In this document: piece after piece, positions 1-7,759 of the stretch
How positions within the stretch are numbered: position 1 is the first letter of the stretch
How the letters are laid out: each line of letters begins with the position of its first letter
DNA from: Bacillota bacterium
GTDB lineage: Bacteria > Bacillota > Clostridia > Lachnospirales > Lachnospiraceae
Assembly (NCBI GenBank): GCA_029779695.1
Contig: JAKPAB010000032.1
Span: 1-33,667, forward strand
Direction: 5' to 3'
DNA: 33,667 bases
Position numbers and translations under genes: made by a program
The notes under the pieces: model-generated
Database searches by the model: none
The model's input: the letters and a program-made list of their open reading frames with translations, nothing else
What the model was told of the DNA's origin: nothing

Positions 1-1452
1 AAATGGAACTGGGTTGGTGGTATGAGCTGTATGAGGCTGGCCTGTTTCCTTGTTCAGCATCTGTTCTGCATTACCGTGGTCAGCGCATATAAACAGTACT
101 CCGTCCATCTTCTTGACAGCATCAACTGCTGCTCCAACACATTGATCTATTCTCTCAACTGCTTCAATAGCTGCATCCAGTATTCCGGTATGACCTACCA
201 TATCAGGGTTGGCAAAATTGATTACTATTACATCGTAATCTCCGGAGCAAATAGCTGCATCCAATTTCTCACTTACTTCCGGTGCGCTCATCTCGGGCTG
301 TAGATCATAAGTAGCTACTGCCGGTGAAGGAACAAGCGTTCTGTCCTCGTTTTTATTAGGTTCTTCCAGACCACCATTAAAGAAAAATGTTACATGAGCA
401 TATTTTTCTGTCTCTGCGATACGAAGCTGTGTCTTACCATTTTTAGCCAGATACTCACCAAATGTATTTTTAATCTCTTCTTTTTTAAAAGCTACCTTTT
501 TATTGGGAATAGTCTCATCATAATCCTTGAAACATACATATGTAAGAGGGAAATATCCCTTCTGTCTCTTTAGATATTTGATGCACTTTGTATCAGATGC
601 ATCTCCAGACATTGATGCAATATCAGAATCAGTAAAGCAAAATGCCTTGGTGATCTCTCTTGCTCTATCAGGACGGAAGTTAAAGAAGATAACAGAATCA
701 TTTTCTTTTACCAGGCTAAGAGGCTTATCATTCTCATCTACGATAACAGTAGGTAGCACGAATTCGTCTGTTACTCCATTGTCATAGCTGTCCTGCATAG
801 CCTTGATAGGATCACTGGCTCTATTGCCCTCACCGATAACCAGGCTATCATATGCCTTCTGAATTCTATCCCAATTGTTATCTCGATCCATTGCATAGTA
901 ACGTCCTGAAAGTGAAGCAACCTTGCCTACACCTATCTCATCCATTTTGTCCATCAACATCTGCAGGTAATCCTTACCTGAAGAAGGAGGTGTATCTCTT
1001 CCGTCAAAGAAAGGATGTACATATACATTTTCAAAATTCTCATCCTTACAAAGTTTAAGAAGTGCATACAGCTGAGTGATGTGTGAATGAACACCGCCAT
1101 CTGATAATAGTCCCCATATATGTAAGTCTGAGTTATTCTTCTTGCAATTATCAATTGCTTCCAAAAGCTCTTTATTTTTGAAGAATGTGCCTTCCTCAAT
1201 ATACTTGGTAATAAGTGTAAGATCCTGATATATGATCCTTCCGGATCCTATATTCATGTGTCCTACCTCTGAGTTACCCATCTGGCCATCAGGAAGTCCT
1301 ACTGCCAGACCTGATGCATATCCCTTTTCAAAGGGACACTCAGCCATCAGCTTGTCCATAACCGGAGTTTTGGCCATATATACAGCATTGTAATCGTGGT
1401 CATCGGAAAGTCCGTAACCGTCAAGAACCATAAGAACTACAGGTTTTTTCAT
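1..1452 (-). CDS. gpmI: 2,3-bisphosphoglycerate-independent phosphoglycerate mutase, 3' end off the window
   Basis: The enzyme interconverts 3- and 2-phosphoglycerate in glycolysis, in the cytoplasm, using a two-metal alkaline-phosphatase-type active site. The first 484 residues are visible and the frame runs off the left edge without a stop; the family is about 510 residues, so roughly 25-30 C-terminal residues are missing. Translation shows the N-terminal metal site VLMVLDGYG (Asp11) and MGNSEVGH with the phospho-serine at about residue 61. Further on come GGVHSH, DGRDTPP, the NFRPDRARE substrate segment and, near the edge, the metal-binding ADHGNAE. The ATG is preceded by GAGAGGTGAATATA, a good ribosome binding site. 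It has its own promoter and faces the same way as the nitrogen cluster upstream. The family assignment is secure. Confidence 0.96.
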   Translation of the reverse strand, partial: MKKPVVLMVLDGYGLSDDHDYNAVYMAKTPVMDKLMAECPFEKGYASGLAVGLPDGQMGNSEVGHMNIGSGRIIYQDLTLITKYIEEGTFFKNKELLEAIDNCKKNNSDLHIWGLLSDGGVHSHITQLYALLKLCKDENFENVYVHPFFDGRDTPPSSGKDYLQMLMDKMDEIGVGKVASLSGRYYAMDRDNNWDRIQKAYDSLVIGEGNRASDPIKAMQDSYDNGVTDEFVLPTVIVDENDKPLSLVKENDSVIFFNFRPDRAREITKAFCFTDSDIASMSGDASDTKCIKYLKRQKGYFPLTYVCFKDYDETIPNKKVAFKKEEIKNTFGEYLAKNGKTQLRIAETEKYAHVTFFFNGGLEEPNKNEDRTLVPSPAVATYDLQPEMSAPEVSEKLDAAICSGDYDVIVINFANPDMVGHTGILDAAIEAVERIDQCVGAAVDAVKKMDGVLFICADHGNAEQMLNKETGQPHTAHTTNPVPF

Positions 1453-1542
1453 TATATTCACCTCTCTAATTGCCTATCCTTTATAGATAGACGCGCTGAT
1501 TCTCTCATGCGCATGCTTTAATTATCATAAAACTGCGTAAAA

Positions 1543-1571
1543 ATTATACCTCACAGGCCTATATGTGACAA
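1543..1571 (-). promoter_or_regulatory. sigma-A-type promoter of gpmI
   Basis: On the minus strand TTGTCA (1566-1571) and TATAAT (1543-1548) are separated by exactly 17 bp. Ten or more bases follow to a likely start near 1536, leaving a leader of about 85 nt before gpmI. The -10 is a perfect consensus and the -35 matches 5 of 6. Between this promoter and the DUF4250 stop I see only a weak interrupted hairpin. Confidence 0.75.
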
Positions 1572-1650
1572 GTTTTTCACATAATAAGTTTTCTTAAAAT
1601 TTTATAAAGCCTCCGATAATTTCTGATTTTTTGATCATACCGGTAATTAC

Positions 1651-1830
1651 TTATTTTTGTTTGAATGTATTGGTAGAAATATCATACTCAAATCCTACTT
1701 TTTTAAGGGGTTCTGTTATGGATATTTCGTCTATTCCTTCTGATCTTGTCAGTTCTCCCAGTGATTCATAGGAATCTCTTAATTTCATATTGATCACACT
1801 GAGTAGCATGTAGGGATCTTGTGGTAGCAT
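1651..1830 (-). CDS. DUF4250 family small protein (59 aa)
   Basis: This short gene reads MLPQDPYMLLSVINMKLRD at its start and ends in ...NTFKQK. I recognise it as DUF4250, a small Firmicutes family of about 55-60 residues; the opening LPxDPYMLLSxxNxKLRD is its hallmark. The function is unknown. It is acidic and soluble, with no membrane segment or cysteine cluster. A TAGGAG lies 12 nt before the ATG, a rather long spacing; another ATG 11 nt upstream is out of frame. The gene follows the ANTAR gene by 34 nt on the same strand, so it may be the last gene of the GS-like/ANTAR transcript. gpmI downstream has its own promoter. Confidence 0.8.
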   Translation of the reverse strand: MLPQDPYMLLSVINMKLRDSYESLGELTRSEGIDEISITEPLKKVGFEYDISTNTFKQK

Positions 1831-1864
1831 TGTTTTATCATGCTCCTATCTATATTTTCTAATA

Positions 1865-2431
1865 TCAGTTGTAGTAATCTATGATACTTTCGGCGATGTC
1901 CAGTCTGGTAGTCCTCTGATTCATTGCCTGCTTTTCTATAAATCTATGAGCTTCCTGCTCTGATAAATTTTGTTTTTCTATCAATATACATTTCGCCTGA
2001 GACACCCGTTTATTCTCATCCATTTTCTTCTGGAGTTTTTTCACCTTGGCATTATAGACAGATATCCTATAATTAATGGCTCTTGTCATCTGAAGCGCAC
2101 CCAAAAAGAACTGTCTGTTAAAGGGCTTGGAAATCGTCAATACTCCGTACTTCGCTACTGCATTAACAGTAGCTTCGTACATTTCCTCATTAACAAACAA
2201 TATAACCTGACAATAATTGCCTGTTGCAATATCAACAGATAGAGAAATTGCATTTTCGCTCTTAAGGGGGCTGTTTATGATGCAGATATCGTACTCATTC
2301 TCAATAAATGCTTGTCTGCCACTTTGAGGCGTACCCACCACAGTGACCTGTTCATACCCGTTGGACTTGAGAAAATCTCCATATAATTCCCGACCCTTTG
2401 GAGCATCACATATGATCAATGCTGTTTCCAT
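1865..2431 (-). CDS. ANTAR-domain antiterminator with degenerate receiver domain
   Basis: This 188-residue protein has a receiver-like domain (about 1-120), a coiled linker rich in Lys and Glu, and a C-terminal ANTAR domain (about 130-186). Three-helix ANTAR domains bind RNA hairpins and prevent transcription termination. In the receiver fold the phospho-acceptor position, normally Asp in a VILD strand, is Asn53 (YDICIINSPL); the acidic pocket is reduced to Asp9, while the Lys of SKPF is retained. Phosphorylation at the usual site is therefore not expected. The start is supported by AGGAG five bases before the ATG. The gene begins 13 nt after the GS-like stop codon and is surely cotranscribed. 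ANTAR proteins beside glutamine synthetase genes are known in Clostridia, so nitrogen control is the likely role; the RNA targets are not known. Confidence 0.88.
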   Translation of the reverse strand: METALIICDAPKGRELYGDFLKSNGYEQVTVVGTPQSGRQAFIENEYDICIINSPLKSENAISLSVDIATGNYCQVILFVNEEMYEATVNAVAKYGVLTISKPFNRQFFLGALQMTRAINYRISVYNAKVKKLQKKMDENKRVSQAKCILIEKQNLSEQEAHRFIEKQAMNQRTTRLDIAESIIDYYN

Positions 2432-2444
2432 AGATGCTCCTAGC

Positions 2445-3737
2445 TTAGAATTTTTCTCGTTGCTCTATTTTTTCGACAAAACGCTCTGTCATAAACGCTC
2501 TTTTTTCATTATTTAAAAATTCACTGTTTTTAGCACACTGAACTGCCTCCTCAATTGTAATTGGAAGCTGTTTAAGTCCTATATATCCCTCGTTATCTAT
2601 TGCATTGCTGCCTGAGGTATTTTTCTCTGCAACATTTTTCCTTACCGTATCTACATCTTGTGGTTCTGCTAGTTCTTCCTTGTTTTTTATACCTTCGAGG
2701 CCGGCCTGGATAAGCATCGCATATGCCAGATATGGATTGATCTCGGAATCAGGAGATCTAAGTACAAACCCGTCTTTTCTTCCTCCAACTATCGGCACTT
2801 TTATCAGACTGGGAAAATTGTTTTTCGTCCAACTGATAAATCTTGGAGCTTCGTTTTCACCAAATCTCAGATAGGATTCGCTGGTAGTATTTAAAAATAC
2901 TGTGATATCTCTCATCCTATTCAGCAATCCTGCCATGAAGTTCCTAGTGATTTCCGGGTCTATGTCCTCCATGTCTACTCCGGCCTGATAGAGCCTGATC
3001 TGAAGATGAAGCCCATTCCCACTTTTGCCCTTTATAGGCTTTGGTGAAAATGAAGCATAGATCCCATTCCTGGCAGAAACCGATGTAACTACATTTTTAT
3101 ATGTAAAAAATTGTTCCGCTGACCTAAGAGCATCATCGCCTTTGAAGTCTATTTCGTTTTGACCTGGACCTGACTCATGATAGGAAATAACCGGATGCAA
3201 TCCCATTTCTTCTAAGCATAGACATATTTCACGTCGAATATTTTCACCTCTGTCAGCCGGAGCTATGTCATAATATCCTCCGTTATCCCACGGAATATCA
3301 GTAGGATTACCAGATTCATCAGTTTTAAACAAATAGAATTCGCTTCTTATCGCCACCCTTACAGAAAAACCATTCTCTTTGCATTCATTCAGCGTATCTC
3401 TAAGGTATTTTCTGGCATCATATGGAAATGGCTTGCCATCATTTGTGACTACATCGCAGTAGAATCGAATAACGCCTCCCTGCTGTGGTCGCCATGGCAA
3501 AGTATTAAGAGTAGATGGATCCGGAATCAACATGAGTCCGCGATACAATGGATCATCAAATCCATCTATTTTAAATGAGTCGAATCCAACTCCTACATCA
3601 AAAGCTTTTTCCAGTTCGTCAGGCATAATCGACACATTTTTATGTGTCCCATAAATGTCACAAAATGCCAATCTGATAAACTTTACATCATTTTCTCTCA
3701 CATATTCCAGAGCTTCCTCTTTTGTGTATCCCGCCAT
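2445..3737 (-). CDS. type I glutamine synthetase-like protein with degenerate active site
   Basis: The 430 residues match glutamine synthetase type I over the full length: beta-grasp N-domain (about 15-100) and catalytic domain (about 105-430). The conserved PWRPQQG, ESGPGQNEIDF, NGLHL, ESYLRF, NEAP and RSPD...NPYLAYA segments are recognisable. Key residues deviate. Using Salmonella numbering, E129 is Arg131, R339 is Phe308, R344 is Lys313, R355 is Gly323 and E357 is Val325. E131, E212, E220, H269, R321, E327 and R359 correspond to Glu133, Glu188, Glu195, His244, Arg291, Glu296 and Arg327 and are kept. The nucleotide-side (n2) metal site thus lacks two of three ligands. Normal ATP-dependent ligase activity looks unlikely; a sensory or different catalytic role is inferred. 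It lies between glnN (a complete GSIII) and the ANTAR gene. The start has AAAGG 7 nt upstream. Confidence 0.85.
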   Translation of the reverse strand: MAGYTKEEALEYVRENDVKFIRLAFCDIYGTHKNVSIMPDELEKAFDVGVGFDSFKIDGFDDPLYRGLMLIPDPSTLNTLPWRPQQGGVIRFYCDVVTNDGKPFPYDARKYLRDTLNECKENGFSVRVAIRSEFYLFKTDESGNPTDIPWDNGGYYDIAPADRGENIRREICLCLEEMGLHPVISYHESGPGQNEIDFKGDDALRSAEQFFTYKNVVTSVSARNGIYASFSPKPIKGKSGNGLHLQIRLYQAGVDMEDIDPEITRNFMAGLLNRMRDITVFLNTTSESYLRFGENEAPRFISWTKNNFPSLIKVPIVGGRKDGFVLRSPDSEINPYLAYAMLIQAGLEGIKNKEELAEPQDVDTVRKNVAEKNTSGSNAIDNEGYIGLKQLPITIEEAVQCAKNSEFLNNEKRAFMTERFVEKIEQREKF

Positions 3738-3795
3738 TTCATTGCCTTTCTTGTTGATTGGTAAAAAAACAGATATTTAATATAGTTTAATTATA

Positions 3796-3845
3796 CTCTT
3801 TTTCCCAAGAGACAGCTACGAACAAGATAATGCTCGCAGCTGTCT
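3796..3845 (-). promoter_or_regulatory. tandem hexaloop hairpins before the GS-like gene
   Basis: Read as minus-strand RNA, 3845-3810 forms a 15-bp stem (arms 3831-3845 and 3810-3824) with a six-base loop UUAUCU. The two imperfect positions are G-U pairs only in this orientation, so the RNA acts on the minus strand. Directly after it, CTCTT-GGGAAA-AAGAG (3811-3796) makes a second 5-bp hairpin, also with a six-base loop, sharing two bases with the first. No U-tract follows. The element sits about 60 nt before the GS-like start and 45 nt after glnN. Two adjacent hexaloops recall ANTAR targets, but neither loop has the A1/G4 bases expected of those. Confidence 0.55.
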
Positions 3846-3888
3846 GTACTAATAAAATTTCTTATTAAAATGCCTTATAAAATTAATA

Positions 3889-5979
3889 TCACTCCGAGAA
3901 CAGCAATTCCGAGTATATAGGGAATGGCCAATACTTTTCATCTACCAGTTGCTCTAGGGAATCGGCACTAGCCCTTACCTTATTCATATCCGGAATGATA
4001 ACATCATGATAATATTCCATTGCCTTCCATGGATCCTCCGGTACCTTATCCATATCAAGACCTAATTTCTGGTTGTCCTTCATCATTGTGTCCGTTAAAT
4101 CGGCTACCTCTTTTGATGTATCCCTCTCATATGCAGTGACGCATCCTGCCTCTTTTAGTCTTGCCAATCTTACCGACAGTTCTCCGGCGTAGGCTGATAC
4201 TGCAGGCATTATCTGTCTACGAGCCATATCTAGCATTGTTCTGGCTTCAATAGAGATCTTGGCGCCGTATGTTTCAGCATGGACATTTGCTCTTGCCACC
4301 ATTTCCTCCTCTGTGTACACACCATTTTCAACATATAGTTCTATTGCTTTTTTAGATGCGTAATGTGGTAGAGCATCTGCTGTTGATACTAGGTTGGCAA
4401 GTCCTCTTTTTTGGGCTTCCTTGACCCATGACTCATCATAGCCATTTCCATTGAAAATTATTCTCTGATGCTCTTTAAATGTCTTCTGTATCAGTTCCTG
4501 AAGATCGCTATCGAGATTTTTTGACTTTTCAAGCTTATCCGCAAACTCCCTTAATTCCTGCGCCATTATCGTATTGAGCGCAACGTTTGGGCCCGATACT
4601 GACTGAGCACTTCCCAGCATTCTGAATTCAAACTTATTTCCGGTGAAGGCCATTGGTGATGTTCTATTACGATCGGTAGTGTCCTGCGAGATCTGAGGTA
4701 GCACATCTACTCCGATCTTTAGTTTCTTTCTACCACCATCCTGATAAGATTTTCCCTCCACAATAGCATCTACGATGGAATTAAGTTCATCTCCCAGGAA
4801 AATCGAAATAATTGCAGGAGGTGCTTCCTGAGCTCCCAGTCTATGATCATTGCCTGCAGATGCCACAGTGCATCTGATAGTCTCCTGATACTCATCTATT
4901 CCCTTTATAAATGCTGCTAAAAATAACAAAAACTGTGCATTCTGTGAGGGAGTATTTCCTGGTTTCAAAAGATTCTTCCCCGTATCTGTCTGAAGAGACC
5001 AGTTATCATGCTTACCCGATCCATTGACTCCGTCAAAGGGTTTTTCGTGAAGCAGGCATACGAATCCATGTCTGTCTGCAACTTTTTTCATCATGTTCAT
5101 GACCAACTGATTAGAATCTCCGGCTGTATTGGCATCTGAAAATATAGGAGCCATCTCATGCTGTGACGGTGCTACTTCGTTATGCTTGGTCTTTGACAGA
5201 ACTCCGAGCTTCCATAGTTCATTGTCCAGATCTTCCATATATGCTGCTACTCTTGGTTTTAGCTGTCCGAAATAATGATCCTCCAGTTCCTGACCTCTTG
5301 GTGGCTTATTACCAAAAAGTGTTCGACCTGTCATTCTAAGATCTTCTCTTTGATTAAATAATTTCTTATCTACGAGGAAATATTCCTGTTCCGGTCCACA
5401 CTGAGCAGTTACTCGTGTGGTTTCATTATCCCCAAATAAGCGAAGTATCCTCACAGACTGTTTAGATACTGCATCCATAGAACGAAGTAATGGTATCTTT
5501 TTATCCAGTGCCTGACCCGAATATGATAGAAAAATAGTTGGTATATAAAGCGAATTATCCTTTACAAATGCATATGATGTAGGATCCCATGCCGTATATC
5601 CTCTTGCCTCAAATGTTGCTCTCAATCCTCCTGATGGAAATGAAGATGCATCCGGTTCTCCCTTGATAAGTTCTTTTCCTGAAAATTCCATATCGATCTT
5701 ACCGCCACCTACCGAGCTGATAAATGAATCATGTTTCTCTGCGGTTACATCTGTCATTGGCTGGAACCAATGAGTATAATGGGTGGCTCCCTTTTCCATG
5801 GCCCACTGCTTCATAGCCTCTGCAATTTCATTGGCTGTTTCAAGCTCCAATGAAGTTTTGTCTGTTGTGCACTTCTTCCATGCTTTGTAACTGGCCGATG
5901 ACAGTCGCTTTTTCATTGTTTCTTCATTGAAAACACAGCTTCCAAATAATTCCGGCAAATGCATTGCATCTTTTTCCAT
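3889..5979 (-). CDS. glnN: glutamine synthetase type III
   Basis: GlnN condenses glutamate and ammonia to glutamine with ATP. Type III enzymes are dodecamers common in Bacteroides and Clostridia. Length (696 residues) is normal for the family, which is around 700. Visible signatures are the N-terminal ATHYTHWFQPMT (about 65-76), CGPEQEYFL with Glu197/Glu199, KHNEVAPSQHEMAPI (265-279), the nucleotide loop NGSGKHDNWSL (319-329), LGAQEAPPAI and the RNRTSP segment. The catalytic Glu and His positions all look intact, in contrast to the type I-like protein downstream, so this is probably the main glutamine-forming enzyme. GAGG lies 8 nt before the ATG. asnB ends 33 nt upstream on the same strand and there is no terminator between them. 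Confidence 0.97.
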   Translation of the reverse strand: MEKDAMHLPELFGSCVFNEETMKKRLSSASYKAWKKCTTDKTSLELETANEIAEAMKQWAMEKGATHYTHWFQPMTDVTAEKHDSFISSVGGGKIDMEFSGKELIKGEPDASSFPSGGLRATFEARGYTAWDPTSYAFVKDNSLYIPTIFLSYSGQALDKKIPLLRSMDAVSKQSVRILRLFGDNETTRVTAQCGPEQEYFLVDKKLFNQREDLRMTGRTLFGNKPPRGQELEDHYFGQLKPRVAAYMEDLDNELWKLGVLSKTKHNEVAPSQHEMAPIFSDANTAGDSNQLVMNMMKKVADRHGFVCLLHEKPFDGVNGSGKHDNWSLQTDTGKNLLKPGNTPSQNAQFLLFLAAFIKGIDEYQETIRCTVASAGNDHRLGAQEAPPAIISIFLGDELNSIVDAIVEGKSYQDGGRKKLKIGVDVLPQISQDTTDRNRTSPMAFTGNKFEFRMLGSAQSVSGPNVALNTIMAQELREFADKLEKSKNLDSDLQELIQKTFKEHQRIIFNGNGYDESWVKEAQKRGLANLVSTADALPHYASKKAIELYVENGVYTEEEMVARANVHAETYGAKISIEARTMLDMARRQIMPAVSAYAGELSVRLARLKEAGCVTAYERDTSKEVADLTDTMMKDNQKLGLDMDKVPEDPWKAMEYYHDVIIPDMNKVRASADSLEQLVDEKYWPFPIYSELLFSE

Positions 5980-6012
5980 AGTAATTACCTCTTTCTATAC
6001 AATAATGTGTTT

Positions 6013-7602
6013 TTACAGACCTGATTCTCCATAATTTCCCAGTACTCTTGCAGAGGGATCATTTACATTGCAGCCCTTCCAGTTTTTATTAGGCATCCAG
6101 TAATCTTTGATCATTTCCGCCTGGCCGGGATAATATTCTTCGAATATCTCCCTATATAACAGACTCTCCTTGGTAAATGGCCTGCAATATTCATATTTCT
6201 TTATTTTTTCCTCATATTCAGAATCCGAATATTTTGCTTCGGCGTATTCTTTTATGTCATCTACCATGCTGTGACCTACTGCATCTGAGAATGCTGCTTT
6301 TTGCCTCCACAAAATATCATCCGGAAGTAATTTATCATCTTCAAATGCATGACGGAGCAGATATTTCCCCATATCATATTTATTCATCTTAATCTCAGGA
6401 TCTATCGACATTACATACCTGACAAACTCTGTATCCCCAAACGGGACTCTGGCCTCTATACTGTTTGCAGAGATACATCTGTCTGCCCTTAGCACATCAT
6501 ACATATATAATTCATCGATACGCTTTTTCGATTCTTCCTGAAATGCATTGGCATCTGGAGCATAGTCAGTGTATTTATATCCAAAGAGTTCATCTGAGAT
6601 CTCACCAGTCATGAGTACTCTTACATCTGTATTTTCATGTATCCATTTACAACAAAGATACATTCCCATACTGGCTCTTATGGTTGTTATATCCCATGTT
6701 CCCAGTAGCTTGATAACATTAGGAAGCTCTTTAATGACCTGGTCTCTTGTCATAATGACCTCTGTATGATCAGATCCTATATATCCTGCTGCCTTTCTTG
6801 CATATTTAAGATCTATCGCATCCTCTTCCATTCCAATGGCAAATGTCCTAAGCTTCTTTCCCTTTTCTAAACGCTTGGCTGCGATTCCACATACCAGACT
6901 GGAATCCAATCCTCCCGATAAAAGGAATCCAAGAGGTGCATCGGCGCACATCCTCTCATCCACAGATTCTATTAGCCTCTCATGTATGCCTCTGCAGGCT
7001 GTTTCCACATCACTTGTCGAATACTTATCCACACCTGTAAGATCTATATATCCGATAAATTGTCCATCCATATAGTAATGTCCTGGTGGAAATGGTTTAA
7101 TCTCATGACACAGATCTATCAGGTTACAGGCCTCTGATGCGAAAACAATCCCACCGTTTTCATCGTAACCATAGAACAATGGTCTGATACCGATCGGATC
7201 TCTGGCTGCTATGATCTGATTCTTATCTGCATCATATATGCAAAGAGCAAATTCACTTCCCAGTACCTGGAAAACATTGGTTCCAAGTTCTTTATATAAT
7301 GGGAGTATGATCTCACAATCACTTTGAGACCTAAATTTATATCCTTTTTTTATAAGATTGTCCTTTAGTCTATGGAATCCATAGATCTCACCATTACATA
7401 CCAGCATATTCTGCCCCAGTGAAAAGGGCTGCATTCCTTCTTCTGTCAGACCCATTATGGCTAAGCGATGGAATCCCATATACCCAATTGGAGTCTCGAT
7501 GAGCCTCGTCATGTCCGGGCCTCTTGGAATAGTTCTGTCAAAGCATTCCTCTAGTTTGTCAATCGCGATGCTTTTTTGGGATGTTGTTAAAATTGAGCAC
7601 AT
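6013..7602 (-). CDS. asnB: asparagine synthase (glutamine-hydrolysing), AsnB type
   Basis: AsnB converts aspartate, ATP and glutamine to asparagine and glutamate. After Met removal the glutaminase nucleophile is Cys2 (MCSIL). The N-terminal Ntn-hydrolase domain (about 2-190) carries RLAIMGL and CNGEIY (Asn70-Glu72). The synthetase domain holds the PP-loop LSGGLDSS (228-235) and MTGEISDELFGY. At 529 residues it is slightly shorter than E. coli AsnB (554). AAAGG precedes the ATG. gltD lies upstream, but a hairpin with a run of five U separates them, so asnB-glnN expression may be uncoupled from gltBD. It shares the strand and probably the transcript with glnN. Confidence 0.95.
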   Translation of the reverse strand: MCSILTTSQKSIAIDKLEECFDRTIPRGPDMTRLIETPIGYMGFHRLAIMGLTEEGMQPFSLGQNMLVCNGEIYGFHRLKDNLIKKGYKFRSQSDCEIILPLYKELGTNVFQVLGSEFALCIYDADKNQIIAARDPIGIRPLFYGYDENGGIVFASEACNLIDLCHEIKPFPPGHYYMDGQFIGYIDLTGVDKYSTSDVETACRGIHERLIESVDERMCADAPLGFLLSGGLDSSLVCGIAAKRLEKGKKLRTFAIGMEEDAIDLKYARKAAGYIGSDHTEVIMTRDQVIKELPNVIKLLGTWDITTIRASMGMYLCCKWIHENTDVRVLMTGEISDELFGYKYTDYAPDANAFQEESKKRIDELYMYDVLRADRCISANSIEARVPFGDTEFVRYVMSIDPEIKMNKYDMGKYLLRHAFEDDKLLPDDILWRQKAAFSDAVGHSMVDDIKEYAEAKYSDSEYEEKIKKYEYCRPFTKESLLYREIFEEYYPGQAEMIKDYWMPNKNWKGCNVNDPSARVLGNYGESGL

Positions 7603-7683
7603 ATCTTTTTCCTTTTCTTTTGTATCCTCACCTTATTACGATCAATAAAGTGCTTTGCTTTTTCCATAGATGTCTAAATATGT

Positions 7684-7729
7684 AAAAAGGCGCAGTCCGA
7701 GATCATTCCTCCCGAGCAGCGCCTTTGCT
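7684..7729 (-). terminator. terminator/attenuator hairpin between gltD and asnB
   Basis: The minus-strand RNA folds as an AAGGCGC/GCGCCUU lower stem, two single mismatches, and an upper stem UCGGGA/UCUCGG around a 7-base loop (7687-7725). Five U follow (7688-7684). This is a convincing intrinsic terminator, but asnB begins only about 80 nt later with no clear promoter in between, so it may be an attenuator. A possible -10 (TAATAT, 7733-7738) lies just upstream without a recognisable -35. The 5' arm with flank, AGCAAAGGCGCT (7718-7729), nearly repeats the gltB leader hairpin. Confidence 0.7.
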
Positions 7730-7759
7730 GTTATATTACGTTTTTCACTATGCCTTGAG

